The notes: generated from the letters alone by a model not told the origin. DNA of 64,000 nt from an uncultured Selenomonadales bacterium (GCA_946183785.1 CAMHCS010000014.1:1-64000), one strand, 5' to 3'; counted from the stretch's first letter, positions 1 through 12,172 are shown. Program-made: numbers and translations.

Positions 1-21
1 CTTATCTGCCTTATGCAGCAT
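1..21 (-). CDS. rplR: Ribosomal protein L18, first seven codons only
   Basis: An ATG at 19-21 (minus strand) opens a frame reading MLHKADK before the window ends. An AAAGGAG ribosome binding site lies 8 bases upstream, 31 bases after the rplF stop. L18 follows L6 in the conserved spc order, so this is called from position and start signal. The seven residues alone prove nothing. Confidence 0.7.
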
Positions 22-52
22 ACGAAGCACTCCTTTCTATCATAAATCGCAA

Positions 53-604
53 TTACTTCTTGCCCTTCGCGCCAGCCTTGCCGACCTTGCGGCGGATATG
101 CTCGCCCTCGTACTTTATGCCCTTGCCCTTATAAGGCTCCGGCGCACGCAGGGAACGAATCTTCGCGGCCATCGCGCCTACTTCTTCTTTGCTCGCGCCC
201 GTAATGACAATCTTGTTTGCCGCAGGAGCGTCCAGCGTAATGCCTTTCGGCGGCTCGACGATAACCGGATGCGAGAAACCCAGCGACAGGTTCAGGTTAT
301 TGCCCTGCTTGACCGCCCTGTAGCCGACGCCGTTGATCTCAAGGTTTTTCGTAAACCCGGTCGTGACGCCGATCACCATGTTGTTGATCAGCGTGCGCGT
401 GAGACCGTGCAGCGACTTATGCTTCTTTTCCTCCGAGGGACGTTCCACTTTGACCTGGCCGTCTTCCATCGTGACCTTCATATCCTTGTGGAGCGTACGG
501 CTCAGTTCGCCCTTCGGACCTTTGACCGTGACTTTATTATCATCGCCGATCGTCACGTTGACGTTCGACGGGATCACAATCGGTGTTCTACCAATTCGAG
601 ACAT
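53..604 (-). CDS. rplF: 50S ribosomal protein L6
   Basis: L6 binds 23S rRNA near the factor-binding region of the large subunit. The 183-residue protein starts MSRIGRTPI, has two homologous alpha/beta halves, and ends in the family pattern [14 protein letters not shown] with a basic tail. ATG start. It sits 27 bases after rpsH and before rplR, as in the spc operon. Confidence 0.98.
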   Translation of the reverse strand: MSRIGRTPIVIPSNVNVTIGDDNKVTVKGPKGELSRTLHKDMKVTMEDGQVKVERPSEEKKHKSLHGLTRTLINNMVIGVTTGFTKNLEINGVGYRAVKQGNNLNLSLGFSHPVIVEPPKGITLDAPAANKIVITGASKEEVGAMAAKIRSLRAPEPYKGKGIKYEGEHIRRKVGKAGAKGKK

Positions 605-631
605 CTGTACACCTCCCAGTTCTCTTTCTAT

Positions 632-1030
632 TTACCAAACGTAAGCGATAACCTCGCCGCCCAGACCGGCACTGCGCGCCTGCTTGTCGCTCATGATGCC
701 CTTGGACGTGGAGATAATGGCGATTCCAAGGCCCCCCAGCACCTTCGGGAGCTCCGCATGCTTTGCGTACATGCGAAGACCGGGCTTCGAGATGCGCTTG
801 ATGCCGGAGATCACCTTTTCACGCTGCGGGCCGTACTTGAGCGTCAGCGTCAAAACGCCCTGCTTGTTGTTTTCCGTAAAGGTGAAATCCTTGATGAACC
901 CTTCCTCTTTCAGGACGGAAGCAATCGCCTTCTTGATCTTGGAACCGGGAATTTCTACTTTATCGTGTAAAACCGAGTTTGCGTTGCGCAAACGCGTAAG
1001 CATATCTGCAATAGGATCAGTCATTGTCAT
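632..1030 (-). CDS. rpsH: 30S ribosomal protein S8
   Basis: Primary 16S rRNA binder of the small-subunit platform. The 132-residue protein begins [17 protein letters not shown] and ends with the conserved [18 protein letters not shown] start; a second in-frame ATG two codons later is possible. Located between rpsN and rplF, the normal spc order. Confidence 0.98.
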   Translation of the reverse strand: MTMTDPIADMLTRLRNANSVLHDKVEIPGSKIKKAIASVLKEEGFIKDFTFTENNKQGVLTLTLKYGPQREKVISGIKRISKPGLRMYAKHAELPKVLGGLGIAIISTSKGIMSDKQARSAGLGGEVIAYVW

Positions 1031-1063
1031 AAATCGATATCCTCCTTTCTTTCAAGCTCAATG

Positions 1064-1249
1064 TTACCAGCTTGCCTTGGTAACGCCGGGGATCGCGCCG
1101 GCATAGCTCTGCTCTCTGAAGCAAATGCGGCACATTTCAAACTTCCTGATATAACCGTGCGGACGACCGCAGATTTTGCATCTGTTGTATTTACGAACCT
1201 TGAACTTCGGCTCGCGGCTCCACTTTTCAATCATAGCCTTCTTGGCCAC
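1064..1249 (-). CDS. rpsN: 30S ribosomal protein S14, zinc-binding short form
   Basis: The 61-residue protein is the short type-Z form: it carries CKIC and CRIC cysteine pairs that form a zinc site, unlike the longer zinc-free paralogue. The start is GTG (GTG GCC AAG). It lies between rplE and rpsH, separated from rplE by 76 bases. Confidence 0.97.
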   Translation of the reverse strand: MAKKAMIEKWSREPKFKVRKYNRCKICGRPHGYIRKFEMCRICFREQSYAGAIPGVTKASW

Positions 1250-1325
1250 AATCCGTACCTCCTTCGTACCCAGGTAACGCGTTCCGGTCTCGGAACGCTT
1301 TCCATATACTTCCTCAATAAACGGG

Positions 1326-1865
1326 TTACGCGCCGAACGGCATTCCCATCAGCTGCAGCAGCTCGCGAGCTTCTTCGTCCGTTTTCGCCGTCGTGACGAT
1401 GACGACGTTCATTCCGCGGATCTTGTCGATCTTGTCGTAATCGATTTCTGGGAAAATCAGCTGCTCCTTGAGTCCGACCGAGTAATTGCCGCGCCCGTCA
1501 AAAGCCTTCGGGCTGACGCCGTGAAAATCGCGGACACGGGGAAGCGCGACGTTCATAAATTTATCCAGGAACTGGTACATACGCGTGCCGCGAAGCGTGA
1601 CCTTCGCGCCGATCGCCATGCCCTCACGGATTTTCCATGTGGCGATGGACTTCTTCGCGCGCGTTACAATCGGCTTCTGGCCGGAGATGATCGTAAGATC
1701 GCTGACGGCCGCCTCAAGCGCCTTCGGATTGCCGACGGCTTCGCCGACGCCCATGTTGATGATGACTTTTTCCAGCTTCGGAAGCTGCATGACGTTCGTA
1801 TAGCCAAACTTTTTCGTCAGTGCGGGAACGACTTCCTTCGTGTACTTTTCTTTCAATCTGTCCAC
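1326..1865 (-). CDS. rplE: 50S ribosomal protein L5
   Basis: 5S rRNA-binding protein of the central protuberance. 179 residues with the family patterns INMGVGEA and LPRVRDFHG. The start is GTG with GGAGGAG five bases upstream. It follows rplX by 20 bases in the spc order. Confidence 0.98.
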   Translation of the reverse strand: MDRLKEKYTKEVVPALTKKFGYTNVMQLPKLEKVIINMGVGEAVGNPKALEAAVSDLTIISGQKPIVTRAKKSIATWKIREGMAIGAKVTLRGTRMYQFLDKFMNVALPRVRDFHGVSPKAFDGRGNYSVGLKEQLIFPEIDYDKIDKIRGMNVVIVTTAKTDEEARELLQLMGMPFGA

Positions 1866-1885
1866 TTATGCTCCTCCTTTCTCGA

Positions 1886-2221
1886 TTATTTTGCTTCGTC
1901 GATCAGCTCGCCGCACTTTTTGCAGGCGCGAACGAACTTGTCGCCCACGAGCTTCTTGCCCGTGCGGGTCGGCTTCTTGCAGGCCGGGCAGACCACCATA
2001 ACCTTCGAAGCGTTGAGCGGAGCTTCCTTCGTCAGGATACCGCCCTGCGGAGCCTTCTGGCTCGGCTTCGTATGACGCTTCACTTTATTGATTCCCTCGA
2101 CGACGACCTTGCCTTTCTTCGGCATCGCCGCGATGATCTTTCCCTGCTGCCCTTTATCCTTGCCGGACAATACGACGACCGTATCGCCCTTCTTAACATG
2201 CAAATGATTGTTCAGCGACAA
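1886..2221 (-). CDS. rplX: 50S ribosomal protein L24
   Basis: Assembly-initiating large-subunit protein with an N-terminal KOW motif ([18 protein letters not shown]) and, near the C-terminus, CxxC pairs (CPACKKP and CKKCGEL) suggesting bound zinc. 111 residues. The start is TTG (TTG TCG CTG), preceded by AGGAGGTG. It lies 18 bases after rplN. Confidence 0.97.
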   Translation of the reverse strand: MSLNNHLHVKKGDTVVVLSGKDKGQQGKIIAAMPKKGKVVVEGINKVKRHTKPSQKAPQGGILTKEAPLNASKVMVVCPACKKPTRTGKKLVGDKFVRACKKCGELIDEAK

Positions 2222-2239
2222 AATAGCACCTCCTCGCTC

Positions 2240-2608
2240 TTAAAGCACTTCCGGCGCCAACGAAACGATCTTCATGAAATCCTTCTCGCGGAGCTCACGG
2301 GCCACCGGACCAAAAATACGCGTGCCGCGCGGCGTATTATCATCTTTTATGATCACTGCCGCATTTTCATCAAAACGAATGTAAGATCCGTCCGGACGGC
2401 GCAGCCCTTTGACGCTGCGAACGACGACGGCCTTGACAACCTCGCCCTTCTTGACCATACCGCCGGGCGCAGCCGACTTGACCGCAGCCACAATGATGTC
2501 GCCGATATTGGCGTACTTGCGGTAAGAGCCGCCCATAACACGGATGCACATAATTTCCTTTGCGCCGGTGTTATCTCCGACATTCAGCATGGTTTGCTGC
2601 TGAATCAT
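2240..2608 (-). CDS. rplN: 50S ribosomal protein L14
   Basis: 122 residues, starting [18 protein letters not shown] and ending [16 protein letters not shown], the standard family length and ends. It lies at the subunit interface and contacts 23S rRNA. ATG start. Flanked by rpsQ and rplX as in other bacteria. Confidence 0.98.
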   Translation of the reverse strand: MIQQQTMLNVGDNTGAKEIMCIRVMGGSYRKYANIGDIIVAAVKSAAPGGMVKKGEVVKAVVVRSVKGLRRPDGSYIRFDENAAVIIKDDNTPRGTRIFGPVARELREKDFMKIVSLAPEVL

Positions 2609-2642
2609 GTTTCTGCCTCCTTCTTGGATATCGTAAAACGGC

Positions 2643-2903
2643 TTATTTCGCGCGCTCTACGATCTTGACGATTCTCCAATGCTTATCCTTGGAGAGCGGG
2701 CGCGTCTCCATGATCTGGACGACGTCGCCGACGTGGGCGTCGTTATTTTCATCGTGCGCCTTGAAGCGCGCCGTCTTCTTGACTGCCTTTTTGTAAAGCG
2801 CGTGACGCTCAAGATCCTCTACCGCGACGACGACTGTCTTTTCCATCTTGTCGCTGACGACCTTGCCAACGCGCGTCTTACGAGTATTTCTTTCCTCGCT
2901 CAT
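2643..2903 (-). CDS. rpsQ: 30S ribosomal protein S17
   Basis: Small OB-fold 16S rRNA binder. 86 residues, with the conserved [19 protein letters not shown] and a C-terminal [10 protein letters not shown] segment. ATG start. It lies 35 bases after rpmC. Confidence 0.98.
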   Translation of the reverse strand: MSEERNTRKTRVGKVVSDKMEKTVVVAVEDLERHALYKKAVKKTARFKAHDENNDAHVGDVVQIMETRPLSKDKHWRIVKIVERAK

Positions 2904-2938
2904 TTAGAAAGCCTCCTTCCCCTAGCTGTCCGGCTGAA

Positions 2939-3133
2939 TCAAGCCTTAAGTTCCTGCTCGCGCTGAATGGTCTTGATGCGCGCGATCGACTTCTTGACCT
3001 CGCGGATCCGCATCGGGTTTTCGAGCTGACCCGTAGCGTGCTGGAAACGAAGATTGAACAGCTCTTCTTTCAGGGAAGCAACTTTCTGGTCAAGCTCGCC
3101 AACGCTCATATCACGTATCTCTTTAACCTTCAT
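2939..3133 (-). CDS. rpmC: 50S ribosomal protein L29
   Basis: 64-residue two-helix protein near the peptide exit tunnel, starting [14 protein letters not shown]. Its ATG lies inside the end of rplP: the genes overlap by 11 bases (3123-3133), which suggests translational coupling. Confidence 0.97.
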   Translation of the reverse strand: MKVKEIRDMSVGELDQKVASLKEELFNLRFQHATGQLENPMRIREVKKSIARIKTIQREQELKA

Positions 3134-3566
3134 TTACTTCACCGCCCTCTTGCTGCTCTTCCCCACGCTTGACGAATTTCGTCCGAATGGGGAGCTTATG
3201 ACCGGCGAGGCGCATGGCTTCCTTTGCCACCTCTTCGGTGATGCCGTCCATCTCGAACAGGATGCGTCCCGGCTTGACAACGGCTACCCAGTACTCCGGC
3301 GAGCCTTTGCCGCTGCCCATACGCGTCTCGGCGGGCTTCGCCGTGACCGGCTTGTCCGGGAATATCTTGATCCAGACCTGGCCGCCGCGCTTGATGTAGC
3401 GCGTCATCGCAATACGAGCCGCCTCAATCTGGCGATTCGTGATCCAGGCAGGCTCCAGCGCCATCAGGCCGAACTGGCCATGCGCCACCGTATTGCCGCG
3501 ATGGGCGCGTCCCTTCATGCGGCCGCGGAACTGTTTGCGATATTTAACTCTCTTCGGTAATAACAT
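3123..3566 (-). CDS. rplP: 50S ribosomal protein L16
   Basis: 147 residues from [12 protein letters not shown], with the family patterns [13 protein letters not shown] and [12 protein letters not shown]. The frame stays open for a further 89 codons upstream into rpsC. That extension is rejected because the ATG at 3564-3566 gives the usual length and starts one base after the rpsC stop. Overlaps rpmC by 11 bases. Confidence 0.97.
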   Translation of the reverse strand: MLLPKRVKYRKQFRGRMKGRAHRGNTVAHGQFGLMALEPAWITNRQIEAARIAMTRYIKRGGQVWIKIFPDKPVTAKPAETRMGSGKGSPEYWVAVVKPGRILFEMDGITEEVAKEAMRLAGHKLPIRTKFVKRGEEQQEGGEVNEG

Positions 3567-3567
3567 T

Positions 3568-4242
3568 TTAAGCCTCGCTCCTTTCAGTCTGAGCGGCCGG
3601 AACAGCCTGCTTCTTCTCTGGAAGGACTTCGCCCTTGAAAATCCAAACCTTGATACCGATGCGCCCGTATGTCGTGGCGGCTTCCGCCGTCCCGTAATCG
3701 ATATCGGCGCGAAGCGTATGCAGCGGAATGCTTCCCTCGCGATAAGACTCGGTGCGCGCAATCTCTGCGCCGCCCAGGCGACCGCTGACCATGATCTTGA
3801 CGCCCTTCGCGCCGGCGCGCATCGTGCGGCCAACGCAGGACTTCATCGCGCGGCGGAACGCAATACGGCGCTCCAGCTGGCTCGCGACGTTCTCAGCGAC
3901 GAGCTTCGAGGACAGATCCGGGGACTTGACCTCGGCAATGTCGATATCCACGCGCTTCTTCGTCAGCTTCTTCAAATCGCCCTTGATCTTCTCGATCCCG
4001 GATCCGCCGCGGCCGATGACCATGCCCGGCTTCGCCGTGTGGATCGTGAGGCGGAGACGGTTCTTGAGACGTTCCGTTTCAACCCTCGCAATGCCGGCCT
4101 CTTTGAGGCTCTTCATCAGCTCCGTGCGAATGCGAATATCTTCATGCAGATTCTCTGCGTAATCCTTGCCAGCAAACCACTTGGCGTCCCAGGTCTTTAC
4201 GATGCCCAGGCGCATGCCATGCGGATTAACCTTCTGACCCAA
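3568..4242 (-). CDS. rpsC: 30S ribosomal protein S3
   Basis: mRNA-entry-tunnel protein with a KH domain ([16 protein letters not shown]). 224 residues, starting with residues [12 protein letters not shown] after the initiator. The initiator is TTG at 4240-4242, preceded by GGAGGGG. It lies 17 bases after rplV and one base before rplP. Confidence 0.97.
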   Translation of the reverse strand: MGQKVNPHGMRLGIVKTWDAKWFAGKDYAENLHEDIRIRTELMKSLKEAGIARVETERLKNRLRLTIHTAKPGMVIGRGGSGIEKIKGDLKKLTKKRVDIDIAEVKSPDLSSKLVAENVASQLERRIAFRRAMKSCVGRTMRAGAKGVKIMVSGRLGGAEIARTESYREGSIPLHTLRADIDYGTAEAATTYGRIGIKVWIFKGEVLPEKKQAVPAAQTERSEA

Positions 4243-4259
4243 TACGTTTCCCCTCCTTT

Positions 4260-4592
4260 TTACCTTTCTGCAACAACGACCGTGACGTGCGACGTCCGCT
4301 TCAGGATGCTGAACGCCTGTCCGCGGGAACGCGGGTGAATGCGCTTCAGCGTCGGCCCCTGATCTACATAAGCCGACGAAACGTACAGCTTGTCCACATT
4401 CATGTCGAAATTATTTTCCGCGTTTGCGACCGCCGATTTCAAAACCTTTTCAATGACTTCCGCGCCGACCTTCGGCGTGAACTTCAGAATCGCGAACGCA
4501 TCAGCCACATTCTTTCCGCGGATCAGGTTCATCACGACGCGAACCTTGCGCGGAGCAATGCGAACGTATTTTGCTACTGCTTTGGCTTCCAT
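4260..4592 (-). CDS. rplV: 50S ribosomal protein L22
   Basis: 110-residue protein whose hairpin lines the exit tunnel. It shows the family patterns [17 protein letters not shown] and [15 protein letters not shown] start. Located between rpsS and rpsC. Confidence 0.98.
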   Translation of the reverse strand: MEAKAVAKYVRIAPRKVRVVMNLIRGKNVADAFAILKFTPKVGAEVIEKVLKSAVANAENNFDMNVDKLYVSSAYVDQGPTLKRIHPRSRGQAFSILKRTSHVTVVVAER

Positions 4593-4613
4593 GAAGGCTT
4601 CTCCTTTCCTGGA

Positions 4614-4895
4614 TTATTTCAAATCTGTCTTTCTTTCCGAGCCGGCATGGCCTTTGTAAGTACGCGTCGGCGCAAACTCGCCGAGCTTATGGCCGACCAT
4701 GTCCTCCGTGATATAGACAGGAACGTGCTTGCGTCCGTCATGGACGGCGATCGTATGGCTGACGAATTCGGGAAGAATCGTCGAGCTGCGCGACCACGTC
4801 TTGAGAACCTTCTTCTCGTTCGCATCGTTCAGAGCCGTAATTCTCTTAAACAGGCGCTCTTCCACAAAAGGCCCCTTCTTAACCGATCTTGACAA
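4614..4895 (-). CDS. rpsS: 30S ribosomal protein S19
   Basis: 93 residues, with [14 protein letters not shown] at the N-terminus and the conserved [16 protein letters not shown] near the C-terminus. It lies in the small-subunit head and pairs with S13. The start is TTG at 4893-4895 with GGGAGG nine bases upstream. No in-frame ATG would keep the conserved N-terminus. Confidence 0.97.
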   Translation of the reverse strand: MSRSVKKGPFVEERLFKRITALNDANEKKVLKTWSRSSTILPEFVSHTIAVHDGRKHVPVYITEDMVGHKLGEFAPTRTYKGHAGSERKTDLK

Positions 4896-4943
4896 AGTGT
4901 ATATCCTCCCTTCAAGCCGACGCCCAGAAGGCGCGGCCCGGCA

Positions 4944-5768
<825 letters not shown>

Positions 5769-5792
5769 TAAATTTCCCTCCTTTGCCGAAAC

Positions 5793-6074
5793 TTACGCCT
5801 CAAAGAACTGGATCGTCTCACCGGGCGCGAGCTTCACGATTGCTTTCTTGTAGCTCGGACGACGGCCGACGTTTCGGCCGACGCGCTTCTTCTTGCCCGT
5901 GACGTTCATCGTGTTGACGGAAACGACCTTGACGTTAAATATCTCGGCAACTGCCTGGGCAACCTGAATCTTGTTCGCTCTCTTGTCGACCGCGAACACA
6001 TACTTGCCTTCCTCCATCATCTCTGTAGATCTCTCCGTGACGAGCGGACGGAGCAGGATATCGCGTGCTTCCAT
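5793..6074 (-). CDS. rplW: 50S ribosomal protein L23
   Basis: 93-residue exit-tunnel rim protein that docks SRP and trigger factor. It begins [17 protein letters not shown] and carries [14 protein letters not shown]. Its ATG overlaps the rplD stop by one base (TAATG at 6072-6076), so the pair is probably translationally coupled. Confidence 0.97.
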   Translation of the reverse strand: MEARDILLRPLVTERSTEMMEEGKYVFAVDKRANKIQVAQAVAEIFNVKVVSVNTMNVTGKKKRVGRNVGRRPSYKKAIVKLAPGETIQFFEA

Positions 6075-6697
6075 TATGCGAGCACCTCCTCAATCCGGGC
6101 AACGGCGTCCTTCGTGACGAACAGCTTGTCATGATTCAGGATATCATAGACATTCAGGCCCGTCGTGTTAATGGCTTTGACGCCCGGAATATTGCGGGAA
6201 GAGCGCTCCACATTCTCGGCCTCTTCCGCCGTGATGATCAATGCCTTGTTGTCGATCTCAAAGGTCTGCAGGAGCTTCACAACCTGCTTCGTCTTCGGCG
6301 CCTCAAAATCGAGAGCGTCCAAAACGACAAGGCTGTCTTCCTGTACTTTATCCGAAAGCGCGCACTTGATGGCAAGGCGGCGCTGCTTGCGCGGCATGCT
6401 GAACGCATAGGAACGCGGGTGCGGGCCGAAGACCGTGCCGCCGCCGACCCACAGCGGGGAACGACGCGAGCCGCTGCGTGCGCGGCCGGTGCCTTTCTGC
6501 TTCCAGGGCTTGCGTCCGCCGCCGCGGACGAAAGCGCGGGTTTTCGTGGCGTGTGTACCGAGCCGCTGGGATGCGAGCTGCATGACGACCGCCTGATGAA
6601 GGAGCCCGTCGTTGACTTCCACGCCGAAAACATTATCATTCAACTCAATATCGCCGACCTGCTGGCGGTCAATATTGTAAACTGCTACCTTAGGCAT
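6074..6697 (-). CDS. rplD: 50S ribosomal protein L4
   Basis: 207 residues with the exit-tunnel loop pattern [21 protein letters not shown]4 is an assembly protein and, in gamma-proteobacteria, an autoregulator of the S10 operon; nothing here shows that role. ATG start. Between rplC and rplW. Confidence 0.98.
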   Translation of the reverse strand: MPKVAVYNIDRQQVGDIELNDNVFGVEVNDGLLHQAVVMQLASQRLGTHATKTRAFVRGGGRKPWKQKGTGRARSGSRRSPLWVGGGTVFGPHPRSYAFSMPRKQRRLAIKCALSDKVQEDSLVVLDALDFEAPKTKQVVKLLQTFEIDNKALIITAEEAENVERSSRNIPGVKAINTTGLNVYDILNHDKLFVTKDAVARIEEVLA

Positions 6698-6723
6698 AAC
6701 TGAGCATATCCTCCTTCCGATCC

Positions 6724-7365
6724 TTATTTGTTCGGCTTAACCGTTTCTTTTATCATCAGAAGCCCTTTCTTCGGGCCGGGAACCGCGCCTTTGATCAAAA
6801 GCAGATTGCGGTCCGCGTCAACCTTGACCAGCGTGAGGCGCTGTACCGTGACGCGCACGTTCCCCATATGACCGGGGAGCTTCTTGCCCTTGAGTACGCG
6901 TCCGCCGTGACCGCTGATCATCGCGCCCGTAGAACCCGGCTCACGATGGGACTTGGAACCGTGTCCCATGGGGCCGCGAGCAAAGCCGTGGCGCTTGACC
7001 GTACCGGCAAAGCCCTTGCCTTTGGAAATGCCCGTAACGTCCACGAGCTGACCCGCCTCGAAAATATCGACGCCGATCTTGTCGCCGACTTTATATTCAG
7101 AAGGAGCCGCGAGGCGCATTTCGCGAATGTACTTGACCGGCTCAACCCCGGCCTTGTCAAAACGGCCCTTCAGTGGTTTCGTAAGATGCTTTTCCTTGAT
7201 TTCACCGAAGCCGAGCTGAACCGCGTTGTAACCGTCGCTCTCGGTCGTCTTGTTCTGGATCACGACGTTGTTTCCGGATTCGATGACCGTCACCGGAACG
7301 ACCTGTCCTTCCTCGGTGAAAATCTGCGTCATACCGAGTTTTCTACCTAAAATCGCTTTAGACAT
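6724..7365 (-). CDS. rplC: 50S ribosomal protein L3
   Basis: 213 residues, beginning [16 protein letters not shown] and carrying [15 protein letters not shown], the extension that reaches the peptidyl-transferase centre. The glutamine that PrmB-type enzymes methylate in some bacteria is not part of this call. ATG start, 14 bases after rpsJ. Confidence 0.98.
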   Translation of the reverse strand: MSKAILGRKLGMTQIFTEEGQVVPVTVIESGNNVVIQNKTTESDGYNAVQLGFGEIKEKHLTKPLKGRFDKAGVEPVKYIREMRLAAPSEYKVGDKIGVDIFEAGQLVDVTGISKGKGFAGTVKRHGFARGPMGHGSKSHREPGSTGAMISGHGGRVLKGKKLPGHMGNVRVTVQRLTLVKVDADRNLLLIKGAVPGPKKGLLMIKETVKPNK

Positions 7366-7379
7366 TATCCCACCTCCTC

Positions 7380-7691
7380 TTACAGCTTGATCTCGATGTC
7401 AACGCCTGCAGGCAGATCGAGGTGCGTCAAAGCGTCGACAGTCTTGGGCGACGCTTCAATAATATCGATGAGACGCTTGTGCGTGCGCATCTCGAATTGC
7501 TCGCGCGAATCCTTGTTGACATGCGGAGAACGAAGAATCGTGTAAATGTTTTTCTCCGTGGGAAGCGGGATCGGGCCGGAAACCATAGCTCCCGTCCTCT
7601 TTGCGGTCTCAACGATCTTGACCGCGCTCTGATCCAGTGCTTTGTGGTCGTAAGCTTTCAAACGAATCCTGATTTTCTGTTGCTTGGACAA
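7380..7691 (-). CDS. rpsJ: 30S ribosomal protein S10
   Basis: 103 residues: [16 protein letters not shown] after the initiator and the family C-terminus [15 protein letters not shown]10 also serves transcription antitermination as NusE. The start is TTG at 7689-7691 with GGAGG nine bases upstream. The frame extends 44 codons further upstream through the 7759-7810 inverted repeat, which I treat as non-coding. Confidence 0.96.
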   Translation of the reverse strand: MSKQQKIRIRLKAYDHKALDQSAVKIVETAKRTGAMVSGPIPLPTEKNIYTILRSPHVNKDSREQFEMRTHKRLIDIIEASPKTVDALTHLDLPAGVDIEIKL

Positions 7692-7758
7692 AACCTTTTC
7701 CTCCTTAATCGCCCGGATTCGAGACCCGGACAGTTCTCTGCGCCAGTTACCCCGATAA

Positions 7759-7810
7759 TGTGCCGACAGATTGGCGCCTGCCGTCATGGAGGCGCCAATC
7801 TGTCGGCACA
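7759..7810. repeat. Perfect 20-bp inverted repeat between tuf and rpsJ
   Basis: The left arm 7759-7778 (TGTGCCGACAGATTGGCGCC) is exactly complementary to the right arm 7791-7810, around a 12-base spacer. One more pair can form inside. No T tract follows on either strand, so it does not look like an intrinsic terminator. It lies in the leader of rpsJ, 67 bases upstream of the start codon, and could be an RNA hairpin, a protein-binding site or a repeat insertion. Confidence 0.9.
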
Positions 7811-7852
7811 CCAGAGCGGGCAATCTGCCGCATCATCGCATGGTATGCCGAA

Positions 7853-7897
7853 AGCCTTATATAAGGGCGACGCTGCCGCCGCCCTTATCAAAAGGCT
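7853..7897 (-). other. Stem-loop just after tuf, possible attenuator or processing site
   Basis: The inner arms 7861-7869 (ATAAGGGCG) and 7880-7888 (CGCCCTTAT) are perfectly complementary. The outer AGCCTT/AAGGCT arms extend the stem with a small internal loop. It begins 11 bases after the tuf stop on the minus strand. The following bases (TTTCGG) do not form a proper U tract, so full termination is unlikely. Confidence 0.6.
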
Positions 7898-7908
7898 GTT
7901 ATGGACTT

Positions 7909-9096
7909 TTACTCCTCGATTTCCGTAACGCTGCCCGCGCCGACCGTACGGCCGCCCTCGCGGATAGCGAAGCGGAGACCCTTCTCGATAGCGATCGGGG
8001 TGATCAGCTCGACGTCCATCTCGATGTTGTCGCCGGGCATAACCATCTCAGTGCCCTCGGGAAGCTTGATGACGCCCGTCACGTCCGTCGTGCGGACATA
8101 GAACTGCGGGCGATAGTTGGAGAAGAACGGCGTATGGCGGCCGCCCTCTTCCTTCGTCAGGACATAAACCTGAGCCTTGAACTTCGTGTGCGGATGAATG
8201 GAACCCGGCTTCGCGAGAACCTGGCCGCGCTCGATCTCGGTACGGTCAATGCCGCGGAGCAGAGCGCCGATGTTGTCGCCAGCGACAGCGGAATCCAGCG
8301 TCTTGCGGAACATCTCGATGCCCGTGACCGTCGTTTTCTTCGGCTCATCCTGCATACCGACGATGTGAACTTCCTCGCCGAGCTTCAGCTCGCCGCGCTC
8401 GACGCGGCCCGTGGCGACCGTGCCGCGGCCCGTAATCGTCATGACATCCTCCACCGGCATCAGGAACGGCTTCTCCGTGTCGCGCTGCGGAGTCGGGATG
8501 TACTCGTCAACAGCGTCCATCAGCTTCATGATGTTCGCCTGCTGCTCGGCGTCGCCCTCAAGTGCCTTCAGCGCGGAGCCGGAAACCACCGGGATTTCGT
8601 CGCCGGGGAACTCATACTCGGTGAGGAGGTCGCGAACTTCCATCTCAACGAGTTCGAGAAGCTCAGGATCGTCGACCTGGTCAACCTTGTTCAGGAACAC
8701 AACGATAGCCGGAACGCCGACCTGGCGGGCGAGCAGGATGTGCTCGCGGGTCTGCGGCATCGGGCCGTCAGCGGCGCTGACAACGAGAATCGCGCCGTCC
8801 ATCTGTGCGGCGCCGGTGATCATGTTCTTGACATAGTCGGCGTGACCCGGGCAGTCAACGTGCGCATAGTGGCGCTTCTCGGTCTGGTACTCGACGTGCG
8901 CCGTGTTGATCGTGATGCCGCGCTCGCGCTCCTCCGGAGCCTTATCGATCATGTTGTAATCCATGAAGTCCGCGCCGCCCTTTTCGGCGAGAACCTTCGT
9001 GATGGCCGCCGTCAGCGTCGTCTTGCCGTGGTCGACGTGACCGATCGTGCCGATGTTAACATGCGGTTTGCTTCTGTCAAACTTCTGCTTTGCCAT
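7909..9096 (-). CDS. tuf: Elongation factor Tu
   Basis: Delivers aminoacyl-tRNA to the ribosomal A site as a GTP complex. 395 residues. The G1 motif GHVDHGKT is near residue 19, G3 is DCPGHADY and G4 is NKVD, followed by the two beta-barrel domains. Full length, ATG start. It lies 17 bases after fusA, so the pair is cotranscribed. The 217-base gap to rpsJ holds two stem-loops. Confidence 0.99.
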   Translation of the reverse strand: MAKQKFDRSKPHVNIGTIGHVDHGKTTLTAAITKVLAEKGGADFMDYNMIDKAPEERERGITINTAHVEYQTEKRHYAHVDCPGHADYVKNMITGAAQMDGAILVVSAADGPMPQTREHILLARQVGVPAIVVFLNKVDQVDDPELLELVEMEVRDLLTEYEFPGDEIPVVSGSALKALEGDAEQQANIMKLMDAVDEYIPTPQRDTEKPFLMPVEDVMTITGRGTVATGRVERGELKLGEEVHIVGMQDEPKKTTVTGIEMFRKTLDSAVAGDNIGALLRGIDRTEIERGQVLAKPGSIHPHTKFKAQVYVLTKEEGGRHTPFFSNYRPQFYVRTTDVTGVIKLPEGTEMVMPGDNIEMDVELITPIAIEKGLRFAIREGGRTVGAGSVTEIEE

Positions 9097-9113
9097 TTCT
9101 TTGATTTCCTCCC

Positions 9114-11192
9114 TTATTCACCTTTGTTCTTGGATACTATTGCATCGGATATATTTTTAGGAACCTCATCGTAGAAGGAAACCTCCATCGAATAGTTCCC
9201 TCGGCCCTGAGTCTTGGAACGAAGGTCGGTCGAATAACCGAACATCTCCGCCAGCGGCACCATCGCGTTGATGACCTGCGCGCCGTTGCGCGGCTCCATT
9301 CCTTCAATGCGTCCGCGCCGCGAGTTCAGGTCGCCGATAACGTCGCCCATGTATTCCTCTGGGACGATGACCTCGACCTTCACATACGGCTCCAGTAGAA
9401 CCGGATTTGCTTTCTCGGCGCCGTTCTTGAACGCCATCGAACCGGCAATCTTGAACGCCATTTCCGACGAGTCGACTTCGTGGAACGAACCGTCGTAAAC
9501 CGTCGCCTTGATGTCCACCATCGGGTATCCGGCGATAACGCCGTTCTCCATAGCTTCCTTGACGCCCGCCTCGATCGGGTTGATGAATTCCTTTGGAATC
9601 ACACCGCCCACGATCTTGTTCTCGAACAGGAAGCCCTCGCCCGGCTGGCGCGGCTCAAGCTCGAGCCAGCAATGACCGTACTGGCCGTGACCGCCGGACT
9701 GGCGGACGAAGCGTCCTTCCGCTTTGACGGATTTGCGGATCGTCTCGCGGTACGCGACCTGCGGATTGCCCACCGTGCAGTCCACTTTGAATTCGCGGAG
9801 CATACGGTCAACAATGATTTCCAAATGAAGCTCGCCCATGCCGGAGATGATCGTCTGCCCCGTCTCGGCATCCGTATGGACGCGGAAAGTCGGATCTTCT
9901 TCCGCCAGGCGCTGGAGCGCAATGCCCATCTTCTCCTGGTCATCCTTCGTCTTCGGCTCCACCGCAACCGAAATAACCGGATCGGGGAAAACCATCGACT
10001 CAAGGATAATCGGCTTGTCCTCGTCGCAGAGCGTATCGCCCGTCGTCGTGTCTTTCAGGCCGACTGCCGCGGCGATGTCACCGCTGTAAACCCTGTCAAG
10101 CTCCTTACGGTGATTCGCGTGCATCTGGAGGATGCGCCCGAGGCGCTCCTTCTTGCCCTTCGTCGAATTGTACACATAAGAACCGCTCTCGCAAACGCCG
10201 GAATATACGCGGAAGAACGCAAGCTTTCCGACATACGGGTCGGCCATGATCTTGAAGGCCAGCGCCGCAAACGGCTCATCGTCGCTGGACGGGCGGCTGT
10301 CCGCCTCGCCCGTGTCCGGATTCACGCCGCCGATCGCCGGAACATCCGTCGGCGCCGGCATGTAGTCGATGACCGCATCCAGCATCGGCTGGACACCCTT
10401 GTTGCGGTACGAGGTGCCGCAGGTCACCGGACACATCTTGCAGGCGATCGTCGCCTTGCGGATTGCCGCCTTGATCTCGGCCTCCGTAAGCTCTTCGCCG
10501 CCGAGGTACTTCTCCATCAAGTCGTCGTCAGTCTCGGCGACGGCCTCGATCATCTTCTCCCTGTACTCCTCGGCCATATCCTTCAAATCGTCCGGAATCG
10601 AAACTTCCGAGCTGACCTTGCCGAGGTCGTCCTCATAAATGATGGCGTCCATCTTCACGAGGTCGATCATGCCCTTGAATGTATCTTCCGCGCCGATAGG
10701 AATCTGGATTGCCACCGGATTCGCATGCAGGCGCTCCTGCATCATCTTGATGACGTTGAAGAAATCCGCGCCCGTCGTGTCCATCTTATTGACGTATGCC
10801 ATACGGGGAACGCTGTATTTCTCCGCCTGCCGCCAGACGGTTTCCGTCTGCGGCTCCACGCCGCCGCGCGCCGTCAGCACCGCAATCGCGCCGTCAAGGA
10901 CGCGAAGCGAGCGTTCTACCTCGACCGTAAAGTCCACGTGGCCTGGCGTGTCAATGATGTTGATACGATGATTTTTCCAGTAGCACGTCGTTGCAGCCGA
11001 GGTAATCGTGATACCGCGCTCCTGCTCCTGAGCCATCCAGTCCATCGTCGCAGCACCATCATGTACCTCGCCGATCTTGTGATTTACGCCCGTGTAGAAG
11101 AGAATGCGCTCCGTGGTCGTCGTCTTGCCGGCGTCAATGTGCGCCATGATGCCGATATTGCGAGTTTTTTCAAGCGAAAACTCTCTTCCCAC
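9114..11192 (-). CDS. fusA: Elongation factor G
   Basis: GTPase that drives translocation of tRNAs and mRNA. 692 residues. The G1 motif [11 protein letters not shown]3 DTPGHVDF and G4 NKMD are visible, followed by domains II-V, including [16 protein letters not shown] near the C-terminus. The start is GTG (GTG GGA AGA). Between rpsG and tuf, the normal str order. Confidence 0.99.
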   Translation of the reverse strand: MGREFSLEKTRNIGIMAHIDAGKTTTTERILFYTGVNHKIGEVHDGAATMDWMAQEQERGITITSAATTCYWKNHRINIIDTPGHVDFTVEVERSLRVLDGAIAVLTARGGVEPQTETVWRQAEKYSVPRMAYVNKMDTTGADFFNVIKMMQERLHANPVAIQIPIGAEDTFKGMIDLVKMDAIIYEDDLGKVSSEVSIPDDLKDMAEEYREKMIEAVAETDDDLMEKYLGGEELTEAEIKAAIRKATIACKMCPVTCGTSYRNKGVQPMLDAVIDYMPAPTDVPAIGGVNPDTGEADSRPSSDDEPFAALAFKIMADPYVGKLAFFRVYSGVCESGSYVYNSTKGKKERLGRILQMHANHRKELDRVYSGDIAAAVGLKDTTTGDTLCDEDKPIILESMVFPDPVISVAVEPKTKDDQEKMGIALQRLAEEDPTFRVHTDAETGQTIISGMGELHLEIIVDRMLREFKVDCTVGNPQVAYRETIRKSVKAEGRFVRQSGGHGQYGHCWLELEPRQPGEGFLFENKIVGGVIPKEFINPIEAGVKEAMENGVIAGYPMVDIKATVYDGSFHEVDSSEMAFKIAGSMAFKNGAEKANPVLLEPYVKVEVIVPEEYMGDVIGDLNSRRGRIEGMEPRNGAQVINAMVPLAEMFGYSTDLRSKTQGRGNYSMEVSFYDEVPKNISDAIVSKNKGE

Positions 11193-11229
11193 TGTTTATC
11201 TCTCCTTAAAACCATTGCAGATGTGCCGA

Positions 11230-11718
<489 letters not shown>

Positions 11719-11731
11719 TCAATCTTCATTT

Positions 11732-12109
11732 TTATTTCTTTTTAGCACGCTTCGCGCCGTATTTCGAGCGACCCTGATTGCGATCCTGAACCCCCGCCGT
11801 ATCCAGCGAGCCGCGAATCACATGGTAACGGACGCCCGGAAGATCCTTCACGCGCCCGCCGCGGATCAAAACGACGCTGTGCTCCTGAAGATTGTGGCCG
11901 ATACCGGGAATATACGCGGTAACCTCAATGCTGTTCGTCAAGCGAACGCGAGCGACCTTTCGCAGGGCCGAGTTCGGCTTCTTCGGCGTCGTCGTGTAGA
12001 CGCGCGTGCAAACTCCGCGCTTCTGCGGGCAATTCTTGAGTGCCGGTGCTGTGGATTTCTCCTGCATGCTCTGTCTGCTTTTGCGGACCAACTGATTAAT
12101 TGTAGGCAT
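11732..12109 (-). CDS. rpsL: 30S ribosomal protein S12
   Basis: Decoding-centre protein, the site of streptomycin-resistance mutations in other bacteria. 125 residues from [12 protein letters not shown]. It carries [19 protein letters not shown] and the [10 protein letters not shown] segment. The ATG at 12107-12109 has GGAGGTG five bases upstream. A longer frame beginning seven codons earlier is not used. Confidence 0.97.
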   Translation of the reverse strand: MPTINQLVRKSRQSMQEKSTAPALKNCPQKRGVCTRVYTTTPKKPNSALRKVARVRLTNSIEVTAYIPGIGHNLQEHSVVLIRGGRVKDLPGVRYHVIRGSLDTAGVQDRNQGRSKYGAKRAKKK

Positions 12110-12172
12110 ACATGCACCTCCTTCCTTCATATTGAAAATTTAATTTATCAAAACCCGAAATGAACCGGGTTT

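Noticed and set aside
3567-3833. 89-codon N-terminal extension of L16
   Set aside because: It reads through rpsC in another frame; the internal ATG gives the family length and start.
7771-9174. 467-codon plus-strand frame opposite tuf
   Set aside because: Antisense shadow; the tuf reading is unambiguous.
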